DNA from: Halomonas sp. KG2
GTDB taxonomy: Bacteria > Pseudomonadota > Gammaproteobacteria > Pseudomonadales > Halomonadaceae
DNA length: 64,000 bases
Reading direction: 5' to 3'
NCBI GenBank assembly: GCA_030440445.1
Contig: CP098528.1
Location: 1,798,001-1,862,000, forward strand
The notes beneath the pieces were generated by a model that saw only the letters and a list, made by a program, of their open reading frames with translations, did not search any database and was not told where the DNA came from. Within the stretch, counting starts at the first letter, position 1. Each line of letters opens with the position of its first letter. Shown here one piece after another: positions 1 through 7,311 of this stretch. The position numbers were made by a program, and so were the translations under genes.

Positions 1-1
1 G

Positions 2-136
2 GAGCTGGTTGATGTCGCTGCTTTGCGTAAGAAATTGGGCATGACCCATATGGGGTTTGCAGCTAAATTTTGTATTAGCGGCGCGCATTGGACACGCGGT
101 GATGATGTCGTCGCCAAAGAGCTACAAGCCGTCTAA
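2..136 (+). CDS. C-terminal fragment of an HTH (XRE/antitoxin-like) protein, cut by the window edge
   Basis: An open frame enters from the left edge and ends with TAA at 134-136. It encodes 44 residues including RKKLGMTHMGFAAKFCIS, which resembles the helix-turn-helix of HigA/YiaG-type antitoxins (usual pattern RKKLGMTQ..FA..F.IS). After that the expected recognition-helix segment looks shortened (GAHWTRGDD where relatives carry roughly VATLRHWERGDR). It may therefore be a decayed remnant rather than a working regulator. The 5' part lies outside the window, so no partner toxin can be judged. Family assignment is by resemblance only. Confidence 0.35.
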   Translation, partial: ELVDVAALRKKLGMTHMGFAAKFCISGAHWTRGDDVVAKELQAV

Positions 137-237
137 GAGCCTTATCGTACCCACCACCCAATGCGCTATTCAGCGAAGAAGCGCTCAGATGCAATTATTC
201 TATTAATCCAGGCTATTCAAGGCGATCCATCAATATT

Positions 238-1194
238 ATGGCGAGAAAAACACTCAGTTTGAAAACGAAAAGGCAGCTAGATGCCAAGCCTGCCGATGAA
301 ATTGAAAGTCCATTTCCTGATGATCCCGAAAAGCGTTTTTTAAATGGCGTGGCGATTCATCCTAGCCCACGCATTGTTTTAGAGCTTGGCTCTTCGCAGC
401 GTAGTGTGCGGGCGATGGATTTGATTACGCCCATTGGGATGGGGCAGCGCGGGTTGATTGTTGCACCGCCGGGCTCTGGCAAAACGACGCTGTTAAAACA
501 TATCTGTCAGGCCGTGGCAGGCGCGTATCCTGACATAAAGCTGTATGCCTTGCTGATTGATGAACGCCCTGAAGAAGTGACCGATTTTAAGCGCAGCGTG
601 TCGGCAGAAGTCCATGCCTCATCTTCAGACGAAAGCTACTCACACCATGTGCATTTGGCAAATAAGCTCCTTGAGACGGCGCGTAAGCAAGCAGGCGAGG
701 GGCATGATGTGATGATTGTGATCGATTCGCTTACCAGACTCTCGCGGGTTCATAATGCCGAGCAACGCGGCAGTGGTCGTACCATGTCGGGTGGGTTGGA
801 TAGCCGTGCGATGGAAATACCACGCAAACTGTTTGGCGCTGCGAGAAAGATCGAAAACGGCGGATCGCTCACCATTCTGGCTACCGTGCTGGTGGATACC
901 GGAAGCCGTATGGATCAGGTGATTTTCGAGGAGTTCAAGGGCACGGGCAATATGGAAATCGTGCTGTCACGGGAAGTGGCGAATCAACGGATTTTCCCGG
1001 CGATAGATATTGCCAAAAGCAGTACCCGCCGAGAAGAGCTATTGATTGATGCGAAAGATATTGAAAAAGTACGCGCATTGCGTCGAGCGTTGACACATCT
1101 TAAGCCAGTAGAAGGGGCGCAGAAACTGTTGGCGTTATTGGATAAATATCCAACCAATGCCGAGCTATTAGATGCGTTTTTACCCGCCTCGTAA
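238..1194 (+). CDS. Rho-like RNA-dependent ATPase lacking the N-terminal RNA-binding domain
   Basis: The 318-residue protein matches the motor half of transcription terminator Rho. It has GMGQRGLIVAPPGSGKTT (Walker A at about 77-84), LLIDERPEEVT (106-115), VIDSLTRL (161-168), a Q-loop-like SGGLDSRAM and the R-loop stretch FKGTGNMEIVLSRE. E. coli Rho is 419 residues. Here only about 50 residues precede the ATPase core, so the N-terminal helical and cold-shock domains that form the primary RNA site are absent. Rho's PPKAGKT P-loop is PPGSGKT here. It is most likely a second, specialised Rho paralogue; a full-length rho should be elsewhere in the genome. Start ATG at 238 is the only good option. 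It converges on the helicase gene across a hairpin. Confidence 0.85.
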   Translation: MARKTLSLKTKRQLDAKPADEIESPFPDDPEKRFLNGVAIHPSPRIVLELGSSQRSVRAMDLITPIGMGQRGLIVAPPGSGKTTLLKHICQAVAGAYPDIKLYALLIDERPEEVTDFKRSVSAEVHASSSDESYSHHVHLANKLLETARKQAGEGHDVMIVIDSLTRLSRVHNAEQRGSGRTMSGGLDSRAMEIPRKLFGAARKIENGGSLTILATVLVDTGSRMDQVIFEEFKGTGNMEIVLSREVANQRIFPAIDIAKSSTRREELLIDAKDIEKVRALRRALTHLKPVEGAQKLLALLDKYPTNAELLDAFLPAS

Positions 1195-1206
1195 ATGTAG
1201 GCGATC

Positions 1207-1240
1207 AAGAAGCTCACTTTTGTAAGAGGTGAGCTTCTTT
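1207..1240. terminator. bidirectional hairpin terminator between rho-like gene and rhlE
   Basis: AAGAAGCTCAC (1207-1217) and GTGAGCTTCTT (1229-1239) form a perfect 11-bp stem with an 11-nt loop. A-rich and T-rich edges could serve either strand. It lies between two convergent stop codons. Confidence 0.8.
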
Positions 1241-1248
1241 GCTAATTC

Positions 1249-2445
1249 TTAGCGATTGCTTTTTTTAGCATGGTTCAAGTTGGAAGCGGGGACGGCTTTT
1301 TTAACCGGGAAGCCCTCAACTTCTTTGCGCTCAATAATATTGTTTAAGCGTTTTTCAATCGCACAAAGGTTTTTAAAGTCACTGATGTCGACAAGAGAGA
1401 TAGCTTCACCTGAGGCACCCGCGCGGCCGGTGCGGCCAATGCGGTGGATGTACTCTTCTGGCTGAAAAGGTAAATCGTAATTCACCACTCGGCTCAGCTC
1501 ACCAATATCCAACCCTCGAGCGGCGACGCCCGTAGCCACTAGGTACTTCAGTTCGCCTGTTTTGAACTGCGCCAAAATCTTTTCGCGCATGGCCTGGCTT
1601 CTGCCGCCATGAATGGAATCCGCTTGAATACCGCGTTTTTCCAGTTGAGCAACCAGCTTGGCTGCACTGTGTTTTTTCTCGACAAAAATCAGCGCCTGAT
1701 CCCACGCTTGCTCGTTGATCAAGTGGCTCAACAGGGCGGACTTGGTGTCTTTGTCTACCGTGATTAGCCACTGTTTGATATTGGCGGCGGCGCGGATATT
1801 GGGAGAGATGGAGATGTCAGCCGCCAGGTCGGTCATCTTGCTATCTGAAAAACCGTAGGCGAGGGCGCGAACGTCGCCGGTCATGGTGGCTGAAAACAGT
1901 AGGTTCTGTCGGTTTTCAGGCAGGCGTACTAAGATTTTGTGGATATCATCGACAAACCCCATGTCGACCATTCTGTCCGCTTCGTCCAACACCATGACTT
2001 CAAGTTCATCAAAGTGCAGCGCACGCTGATGCGCTAAATCAAGCAACCTGCCCGGCGTGGCGACCAGAATATCCACTCCTTCGATTAGCCGCTCTTTTTG
2101 AGGCGCGGTATCCACACCGCCATACACGGCCATAGAGGTTAACTGCGTGTGTTTAGCGTATTGAGCCACATTGGCTTCGACCTGAACCGCTAACTCACGG
2201 GTCGGCACCAGAATCAGCGCGCGTATGCGCTTGCCGCGCAATGCTTCCGCTTGGCTGAATCGTTCTAGCAGTGGCAGAACAAAGGCCGCGGTTTTGCCTG
2301 TGCCTGTTTGTGCAGTGGCGATTAAGTCTTTGCCCGAAAGAATGGTCGGAATTGCTTGTTCCTGGATGGGCGTTGGCGTTTTGTAACCGAGTTCGGTAAT
2401 CGCTTGCACAAGAGGACGGGATAAGCCTAGTTTTGAAAATGGCAT
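1249..2445 (-). CDS. rhlE: DEAD-box ATP-dependent RNA helicase, RhlE type
   Basis: This cytoplasmic RNA helicase unwinds short RNA duplexes with ATP, typically in ribosome maturation or RNA decay. Visible motifs in order are the Q motif (TPIQEQAIP, about 25-33), Walker A AQTGTGKT (45-52), PTRELA (81-86), DEAD (154-157), SAT (185-187) and HRIGRTGR near the end of the second RecA domain. The 398-residue length, from MPFSKLGLS at 2445, fits RhlE-like proteins. The frame stays open upstream to 2538, but those residues do not look like the family N-terminus, so the inner ATG was chosen. The C-terminal tail is short and basic. Faces the Rho-like gene. Confidence 0.9.
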   Translation of the reverse strand: MPFSKLGLSRPLVQAITELGYKTPTPIQEQAIPTILSGKDLIATAQTGTGKTAAFVLPLLERFSQAEALRGKRIRALILVPTRELAVQVEANVAQYAKHTQLTSMAVYGGVDTAPQKERLIEGVDILVATPGRLLDLAHQRALHFDELEVMVLDEADRMVDMGFVDDIHKILVRLPENRQNLLFSATMTGDVRALAYGFSDSKMTDLAADISISPNIRAAANIKQWLITVDKDTKSALLSHLINEQAWDQALIFVEKKHSAAKLVAQLEKRGIQADSIHGGRSQAMREKILAQFKTGELKYLVATGVAARGLDIGELSRVVNYDLPFQPEEYIHRIGRTGRAGASGEAISLVDISDFKNLCAIEKRLNNIIERKEVEGFPVKKAVPASNLNHAKKSNR

Positions 2446-2765
2446 GAGGTGCTCAGACAGATGGTCGTAAGGTGTGTCGAAAATTAAAGATGCTGCAGTA
2501 TAACGGAAAAGTAGCCGTTCATTGCTCGAATAGAGCAATTAGCTTCATAGTGCCGAATGGCAAAGTTTATGATGAAATGACAGGCATTAATTAAATGAAT
2601 GGTAAGTGATGTTTTGTAATACGTATTGTTTTTTATGATTTTTTTAATTTCGAACGCTGTGTGTTTGAATCATTATTAGCTTTAACTAAGTAGATTAGCT
2701 TTTACTAAATAGCTGGCCACTGCAGCGGAGTCGCTTTAAGCCACGCATATTTTCGAGCCACAATT
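2446..2765. other. gene-free upstream region of rhlE
   Basis: AT-rich stretch with no convincing reading frame. It should hold the rhlE promoter (minus strand) and includes the 19-bp tandem repeat at 2676-2713. Nothing else recognisable was seen. Confidence 0.5.
2676..2713. repeat. two imperfect 19-bp tandem repeats
   Basis: The units TTAGCTTTAACTAAGTAGA and TTAGCTTTTACTAAATAGC agree at 16 of 19 positions and abut each other. They could be a duplicated regulator site or a chance duplication. Confidence 0.55.
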
Positions 2766-2841
2766 GCGGGTGCGCCGCGCTTACCACGCACTACAAAATC
2801 AAACGATGGCACGTTTGTGCGCGGCGTAACGCTTGGCGAGG
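2766..2841. repeat. imperfect palindromic repeat, copy A
   Basis: A left arm ending CGCTTACCACGCACTACAA and a right arm GTGCGCGGCGTAACGC flank an inner perfect 6-bp stem (CAAACG 2800-2805 / CGTTTG 2812-2817). Similar elements occur at 14925-15010 and 16662-16745, always at the edge of a small accessory gene. It is REP/MITE-like in character; the family is not identified. The DUF1993 frame could be extended back into it, but that extension is not believable coding sequence. Confidence 0.7.
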
Positions 2842-2935
2842 AACGAGCCATAAGGCACCCGCGATGGCAGCGCAGCGCATTCAGTTAATATCAGATCGTG
2901 TAGTCTATCCACTGTTAAGATTTAAGGGATTAATA

Positions 2936-3427
2936 ATGACGACTTCGATTAGAAAACTTTTTCTCAATTACCTGTCCCAATTGACTGCCATTATTGAGAA
3001 AGTGCCGGAAGAGCTGTTTTCAGACACCCTACACGAAGGGATGTTTTCTCTGGAAATGAATGCACAAATAGCTGCCAACTTTCTTTTAAGGGGGTACTGT
3101 CCGTTAGTTGGTGGTGAAGTTGTTTCGTATGAGCTTTCAGCGCCAGGTAAAAATGCGTCCCTTAGGTTGATGCACGAGGTGCAAATTCAGCTTGAGAAAC
3201 TTCCTGATACTGAGGAGTTGGACGATAGTCAGTTGATATCAGATACAGCAGGTTTTACAGAGATTAGTCTTCCGCAAAGCAGTTACGTGTTTAGGTACAT
3301 AGTCCCTAACTACATGTTTCATATGAGCATGGTATATGCGATAGCGAGAAAAGCCGGTGTAGCCCTTAGTAAAGGGGATTTCGACGGTTTACACTCTTAT
3401 CCTGTTGGTTTCAGTTTTATTGATTAG
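2936..3427 (+). CDS. DUF1993 family protein
   Basis: 163 residues from MTTSIRKLFLNYLSQL. The pattern of an opening helix, then MFSLEMNAQIAANF, a central E/D-rich linker and a closing FRYIVPNYMFHMSMVYAIARKAGV fits the DUF1993 family (DinB-like four-helix proteins of unknown activity). The ATG at 2936 was preferred over an in-frame ATG at 2864, because the extra 24 codons would come out of the palindromic repeat. It is followed directly by a sequence resembling the first part of an integron attC site, so it may be a former gene cassette. Confidence 0.75.
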   Translation: MTTSIRKLFLNYLSQLTAIIEKVPEELFSDTLHEGMFSLEMNAQIAANFLLRGYCPLVGGEVVSYELSAPGKNASLRLMHEVQIQLEKLPDTEELDDSQLISDTAGFTEISLPQSSYVFRYIVPNYMFHMSMVYAIARKAGVALSKGDFDGLHSYPVGFSFID

Positions 3428-3431
3428 CATC

Positions 3432-3464
3432 GCCCTAACAAAGCGTTTCAGAGCGGGAATGCGC
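3432..3464 (+). other. attC-like half site (possible integron cassette remnant)
   Basis: GCCCTAACAAAGCGTTTCAG and the following bases, just after the DUF1993 stop, resemble from memory the 5' part of long attC sites in marine chromosomal integrons (TAACAAAGCGTTTAAGAG...). The 3' part and the GTTRRRY core are missing, replaced by the ribosome-binding site of the next gene. Confidence 0.4.
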
Positions 3465-3477
3465 AAAAGGAGGAAGC

Positions 3478-3975
3478 GTGCATCATTTAGCAGCCCAATG
3501 GATAGTGGGATTACTGAGAGAAAGGAGTATTCCTTTTTTGATCTGCGGGGGGCTCGCAGCAAAGGGGTATGGCTCTGAGCGTGAGCTTAATGACATCGAC
3601 CTGTTTGTCCCCGGCGAGCACTTTGCGTCAGTGGTTCAGGCCGGTCAGCAGTTTGTATCCAAAGCTGCCGCTCACCGCCAGGAGGAAGGCTGGGATCTAA
3701 CCTACGTCCAGTTCAAGTATGAAGGTATTAAAGTGGAGGTAGGTAACGCTGACGGCTCGCAAATTTTCGATGCAAGTCACGAAACCTGGGTGCCACTCAA
3801 CATAGATTTTTCTCGCTATGTCACCGTGCATTTGTTGGGTCTTGAGCTTCCTCTGATGCTGAAAGACGATCTGGTTCGGTATAAATCTACACTCGCACGG
3901 CCGGTGGATATCGAAGATATCTGCGCCATCCGGGATAACGAGGAGCCAGATAATTCGCCGAGCGGCGTGTGTTAG
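3478..3975 (+). CDS. nucleotidyltransferase-fold protein (ANT(2'')/MazE-independent NTase type)
   Basis: 165 residues starting at GTG, with AGGAGG seven bases upstream. FLICGGLAAKGYG followed by RELNDIDLFVP gives the GG...DxD signature of the polymerase-beta-like nucleotidyltransferase fold, as in small aminoglycoside-2''-adenylyltransferase-like proteins. A later LKDDLVRYKS helix is also typical. The substrate cannot be told. No antitoxin-like partner is adjacent, so a toxin role is not supported. The gene lies between two attC-like sequences together with the GNAT gene, in an accessory region. Confidence 0.65.
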   Translation: MHHLAAQWIVGLLRERSIPFLICGGLAAKGYGSERELNDIDLFVPGEHFASVVQAGQQFVSKAAAHRQEEGWDLTYVQFKYEGIKVEVGNADGSQIFDASHETWVPLNIDFSRYVTVHLLGLELPLMLKDDLVRYKSTLARPVDIEDICAIRDNEEPDNSPSGVC

Positions 3976-3995
3976 GTATTCGAGGAGAGGTAGTG

Positions 3996-4049
3996 ATGAA
4001 AATAGTCACTAGGGAAGTGCGTCTGCATATGAATTTCAGTCAACTGTAG
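3996..4049 (+). CDS. 17-codon open frame with a good ribosome-binding site (doubtful)
   Basis: ATG at 3996 follows GAGGAGAGG and runs 17 codons to TAG at 4047-4049, ten bases before the GNAT start. It could be a coupling leader or simply the relic of a removed gene. There is no family evidence. Confidence 0.2.
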   Translation: MKIVTREVRLHMNFSQL

Positions 4050-4058
4050 AGAAGTACG

Positions 4059-4490
4059 ATGATGGTAGAAAGTGTGCTTCCTGAAAATTATGCAGAGATG
4101 CTTAATGTTTGGGAAGAGTCAGTTCGAGCAACGCATGACTTTATATCAGAAGAAGATATTGAGTTTTTTAAACCAATTATCATTGAGCAGGCTTTTCCCG
4201 CTGTTACATTGAGGTGCGTTAAAGATGAACGTGGTTCAATTCTAGGTTTTTTGGGTGCCCAAAACTCAAAGATTGAAATGCTATTCATCCTGAATGAAGC
4301 GCGAGGGCAAGGCATAGGTAAGGCACTACTGCAATACGCGATTGAGCTGTTAGGTGCAACCAACGTGGACGTCAATGAACAAAACCCACAGGCTGTTGGC
4401 TTTTACGAGCATATGGGGTTCAAGGTAGTTTCACGCTCACCCCTTGATGATATGGGAAAACCCTTTCCAATTCTGCATATGACACTTTAA
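4059..4490 (+). CDS. GNAT N-acetyltransferase, YjaB-like
   Basis: 143 residues. The acetyl-CoA binding motif is EARGQGIGKALL (R/Q-x-x-G-x-G/A), and the C-terminal half VNEQNPQAVGFYEHMGFKV...DDMGKPFPI closely follows E. coli YjaB, a lysine/small-molecule acetyltransferase of the GNAT superfamily. The N-terminal WEESVRATHDFIS also matches that group. It is probably a cytoplasmic acetyltransferase of unknown substrate. Followed by a hairpin at 4523-4555 and an attC-like sequence, so it behaves as a single-gene unit. Confidence 0.8.
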   Translation: MMVESVLPENYAEMLNVWEESVRATHDFISEEDIEFFKPIIIEQAFPAVTLRCVKDERGSILGFLGAQNSKIEMLFILNEARGQGIGKALLQYAIELLGATNVDVNEQNPQAVGFYEHMGFKVVSRSPLDDMGKPFPILHMTL

Positions 4491-4522
4491 GGTTCGGTTT
4501 GTGGTAACCAAATTTGCTAGAA

Positions 4523-4555
4523 GAAACGCCCGAGGCTAATAACCTTGGGCGTTTC
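4523..4555 (+). terminator. hairpin after the YjaB-like gene
   Basis: GAAACGCCC (4523-4531) pairs perfectly with GGGCGTTTC (4547-4555). Four further inner pairs (GAGG/CCTT, two of them G-T) extend the stem. There is no clear T tract, so it may be a weak terminator. Confidence 0.6.
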
Positions 4556-4576
4556 CGTATGGGGTAAGAAAACCTC

Positions 4577-4693
4577 AGAACAGCGTGTTCGAGGTAGATT
4601 CGCAACGCTTGGCATTTTAGGTTTGAGTTGGCTTAAGTGGTTACGGCACAATGATCTAGTGAAATAGTGGCGTTGTTCACACCGTAACGTGGC
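4577..4693 (+). other. attC-like site between two small genes
   Basis: GATTCGCAACGCTTGGCATT and the next approximately 90 bases resemble the long attC sites (about 120 bp) of Vibrio/marine integrons. Inner boxes CAACGC (4603-4608) and GCGTTG (4670-4675) are perfectly complementary, as L'' and L' of attC should be. The outer core sites (RYYYAAC / GTTRRRY) are degenerate, so it is probably no longer active. The comparison is from memory. Confidence 0.5.
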
Positions 4694-4738
4694 TCTAGCT
4701 GTTTAAAAGTAAAGCCGCTTGAAAGAAGGAGAGTGCTA

Positions 4739-5065
4739 ATGAAAAAAAGCGTTGAGCATACGGAGCAGTTGGCCGCTGTAAATCAGAAAGTCGTTAGCGG
4801 TGGGGAAGTCCTACCTTCCGTTCATCTCAAAGATGGCAGTAAGGTTCAGACAGGAACGGTTGCCACGATGCTCTATAACATTAATCTTTATAACGCTGGC
4901 GAGCGAGGCCAAGTAGAAAAAGAGCTTGAGCTTGCCGTTCCAACGCTTGTGAAGGTTGGTCTGTTTGACCTTTTTCCTATTGAGGACTGGATCGCGGGTG
5001 ATAATCCCGGCCGACGCTTTGTAGGTGAATGCGCAAAAGCGTATTTGGCTCGTGTCGGCAGCTAA
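4739..5065 (+). CDS. small conserved protein of unknown function (DUF7709-like)
   Basis: 108 residues, acidic, no signal peptide or membrane segment. It contains VHLKDGSKVQTGTVATMLYN and ...VGLFDLFP.EDWIAGDNPGRRFVG, a pattern seen in a conserved proteobacterial family annotated as DUF7709. No activity is known. AAGGAG at 4726-4731 places the start at ATG 4739 rather than the GTG at 4733. It follows the attC-like sequence and ends before GGGCGTTAGCC at about 5070, which recalls a cassette end. Confidence 0.65.
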   Translation: MKKSVEHTEQLAAVNQKVVSGGEVLPSVHLKDGSKVQTGTVATMLYNINLYNAGERGQVEKELELAVPTLVKVGLFDLFPIEDWIAGDNPGRRFVGECAKAYLARVGS

Positions 5066-5215
5066 ATATGGGCGTTAGCCGTAGGCTACAGGTTTGAGGG
5101 GCTTTTGCCGTCCGCTGGCTAGCTCTTCATAAATACGGTTCTTCATGGATACGCTGAGTGGCTTGGCTATCTTGTTGAGCAACGCTCTTAGCCGCCACGA
5201 AGCGCATTGTTCGGG

Positions 5216-5740
5216 TCAAGCTAACTGCGAAATATCGACCGCAATTCGTTGGTCCACCTTGTCCTCTCGCCACTGATCCAGATCGAGCAACCATAGACTA
5301 TGTGGGCGCATTTCATAGAATCGTCTTCGCCCTCCTGTGAGAAAATCTGTTAGTGGCAGTTCCCAGGATTTTCTTAACTCTGGATCGGGAAAGTTCAAGC
5401 GATAGTACAAGGTATGGATAGCGGCTGCTTCTTCATCGGGCACGGCGCGGCCATCTCCAAGGAGCTGCAAACCATCTAAGCCTGCGGGAGGTGATAACTC
5501 GCCGAGATCGGTGCGAAAGATTGAACCCGACAGCATGGGTTGTCGATCGATATTAATCGAATGTTGAGCCTGGGTCATGGAGTACCAGATAAGGCGCAGT
5601 GGAGAGCGAAGGACTACATAATTGACGGTGGATGCCCAGGGCGTTCCAGTATCATTGCAGGTGGCCAATGTGATGAAAGAAGCTGTATCCAGAAGTCGGT
5701 TCGCACGTGTGTGTAGTGTTGTTGTTGTATGCTCCGTCAT
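5216..5740 (-). CDS. pyridoxamine-5'-phosphate-oxidase-like FMN split-barrel protein
   Basis: 174 residues. The opening RANRLLDTASFITLATCNDTG followed by PWASTVNYV is the typical first strand pair of the PNPOx-like split barrel, which binds FMN or F420 and reduces or oxidises small molecules. LRLIWYSMTQAQHSINI continues the family pattern. The last gene of a tight minus-strand operon, two bases after the preceding stop. It may be the redox step of a short pathway with the methyltransferase and FemAB-like enzyme. Cofactor and substrate are not determinable from sequence. Confidence 0.7.
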   Translation of the reverse strand: MTEHTTTTLHTRANRLLDTASFITLATCNDTGTPWASTVNYVVLRSPLRLIWYSMTQAQHSINIDRQPMLSGSIFRTDLGELSPPAGLDGLQLLGDGRAVPDEEAAAIHTLYYRLNFPDPELRKSWELPLTDFLTGGRRRFYEMRPHSLWLLDLDQWREDKVDQRIAVDISQLA

Positions 5741-5742
5741 TC

Positions 5743-6075
5743 TTAACTCTCCAGTTGAATATCGTTCATGAGTCGGGAGTCAATGATTTCCCACCATTTT
5801 TCCTGTTCGATCCGCCTTGCCTCCCACTCTGGATCTTTGCAGCGCTGTGAAACTGCCTTGCGGTAGGCACCCCAGGCCGCTTCGTCTTCGAAAGCTACCG
5901 AGTGCTCCAGGCAGTGCACGTTATTACCGATAACGTAGTTGAACCAACGTGGCTCATGAACCATGTCCAAGCCATCGTAAAACCAGGATTGACGTGAGCG
6001 TATCCACTCCCAGAACTCTTTTGTGTGGGTTCGTGCATGCTCGGTAGGCTGAAGAATATAGACTAGATGAAGCAT
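5743..6075 (-). CDS. small protein, possible dimeric alpha/beta-barrel fold
   Basis: 110 residues, rich in Trp and His (EFWEWIRSRQSWFYDG, EPRWFNYVIGNN, EQEKWWEII). No signal peptide or membrane segment. The spacing of strands and helices suggests an ABM/EthD-like ferredoxin barrel, but no family motif is certain. It sits third in the four-gene operon with a strong ribosome-binding site (AGGAGAG), 15 bases after the FemAB-like gene and 2 bases before the flavin protein. Confidence 0.6.
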   Translation of the reverse strand: MLHLVYILQPTEHARTHTKEFWEWIRSRQSWFYDGLDMVHEPRWFNYVIGNNVHCLEHSVAFEDEAAWGAYRKAVSQRCKDPEWEARRIEQEKWWEIIDSRLMNDIQLES

Positions 6076-6090
6076 GAATCTCTCCTATTA

Positions 6091-7311
6091 TCAGATGATT
6101 CCATCGTTGAACCATTCCGAGGCCAGGTGTTTGCGAAACCTGTTCTGGTGGCTATCAACGACTGCGAAGTTGTGCTTCTTCACAAGGTCGTCCGCTAATT
6201 TTTCTTTTCTAAGAATTGCGACGGTGGCGAGTGGCTCGATGCATCCTCCACGTTTTGCTTTCGCATCCAAGGCTGAAACTGAGAGGTGGGATGTCTTTAA
6301 GCCATGCTTGGGCGCATACCTTAAAGGTGCGTAGTAGCTGAGAACGAAGTAACGGAAGTCGTCCTTCTCCTCTGTGTAGTCGGAACCGAAATATCGGGCG
6401 TGAAGCGAGTTTCCGAAACGATAAAATATGGTGGCAGCATTTATCTTCCCCTTGTTTCGGGAAAGGGCGACGATCGAGTGATCAATGACGTTGGACTGGT
6501 GCTGACTCATGAAAACCTTGCGCATCCATGATGCTCCAGTGGTCGCACCGTGTTTGGATCGATTCATGGCAACAAGATTGACCAGTATTTCCTCTAGTAC
6601 TGGCGTAATAGGTGACCACTCTATTTGATTGCCCTGATTGTGGAAGGCATTTATTTCGGCTCGTGTGCGTGTTCGATAGTGTTTCTTCCAGGACGAGATG
6701 GTGTCGTCTAAGCCTCCTGGTGAGATGTGCTGGGAAGCTTCGGCATCATGAAGCAGCACTTGTGCATCAGGGTGGTGCGAGGCTACATACAGGGCTCTTT
6801 TCAACGGCATATAGGGCAGTAGAACGCCAGCCAGCCCATCATGATTGGCTTTGTTTTGGAGCTCATGAAGCAGCAGTGCCAGCGCTTCTTGATGACGAGC
6901 TCCATGTCCGCAAATCAGCTCATTATGCGTGGAGCGATATGCCCCCACCCACAGAAATTTTTCCTTCCATGGCCCTGGCAACTCTGTAAACCAGTGTGAG
7001 GGGGCGAACAGAGGGTCGTCAGGCTGTCCTTCCCATATTGGGCAGCCTGCCAAAAGCCCCCCAGGGCCGAAAGCCGCCAACACAGAGCGTGGTCGACTGA
7101 AGTATTCGAGAGACTGTAACCATCTGTAGCTATTAAAAAAATTGCTGTCTTCGACCAGTGAGTCCCACTCGTGATGGTCAAGAGAACTGATCGAATTGAA
7201 CCAGCGGACCCAAACGGCTCCGAAGGGAGGCAGGGAGGTGGTGGTGGACACGGGAGGTGTCAGCACGTTCACACTCCTTTGTGTCCTGAGAGAATGATTG
7301 AGTGTGGGCAT
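6091..7311 (-). CDS. FemAB-like / GNAT-fold acyl- or aminoacyltransferase
   Basis: 406 residues. FFNSYRWLQSLEYFSRPRSV near the N-terminus, a central SWKKHYRTRTRAEINAFHNQ and late segments FYRFGNSLHARYFGSDY and YAPKHGLKTSHLSVSA resemble the double-GNAT FemAB / DUF482 (peptidogalycan biosynthesis) group. Some members transfer amino acids from aminoacyl-tRNA; others use acyl-CoA. Substrate unknown. The ATG at 7311 has GGGAGG upstream and lies inside the 3' end of the methyltransferase gene (43-base overlap), which suggests translational coupling. The second gene of the operon. Confidence 0.65.
   Translation of the reverse strand: MPTLNHSLRTQRSVNVLTPPVSTTTSLPPFGAVWVRWFNSISSLDHHEWDSLVEDSNFFNSYRWLQSLEYFSRPRSVLAAFGPGGLLAGCPIWEGQPDDPLFAPSHWFTELPGPWKEKFLWVGAYRSTHNELICGHGARHQEALALLLHELQNKANHDGLAGVLLPYMPLKRALYVASHHPDAQVLLHDAEASQHISPGGLDDTISSWKKHYRTRTRAEINAFHNQGNQIEWSPITPVLEEILVNLVAMNRSKHGATTGASWMRKVFMSQHQSNVIDHSIVALSRNKGKINAATIFYRFGNSLHARYFGSDYTEEKDDFRYFVLSYYAPLRYAPKHGLKTSHLSVSALDAKAKRGGCIEPLATVAILRKEKLADDLVKKHNFAVVDSHQNRFRKHLASEWFNDGII

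Noticed and set aside
2864..2935. 24-codon N-terminal extension of the DUF1993 protein
   Set aside because: It translates palindromic repeat copy A and does not match the family; the ATG at 2936 fits better.
3478..3975. Toxin of a toxin-antitoxin pair (nucleotidyltransferase type)
   Set aside because: No HEPN or antitoxin-like partner is adjacent, and the neighbour is a GNAT enzyme of a different family with its own start.
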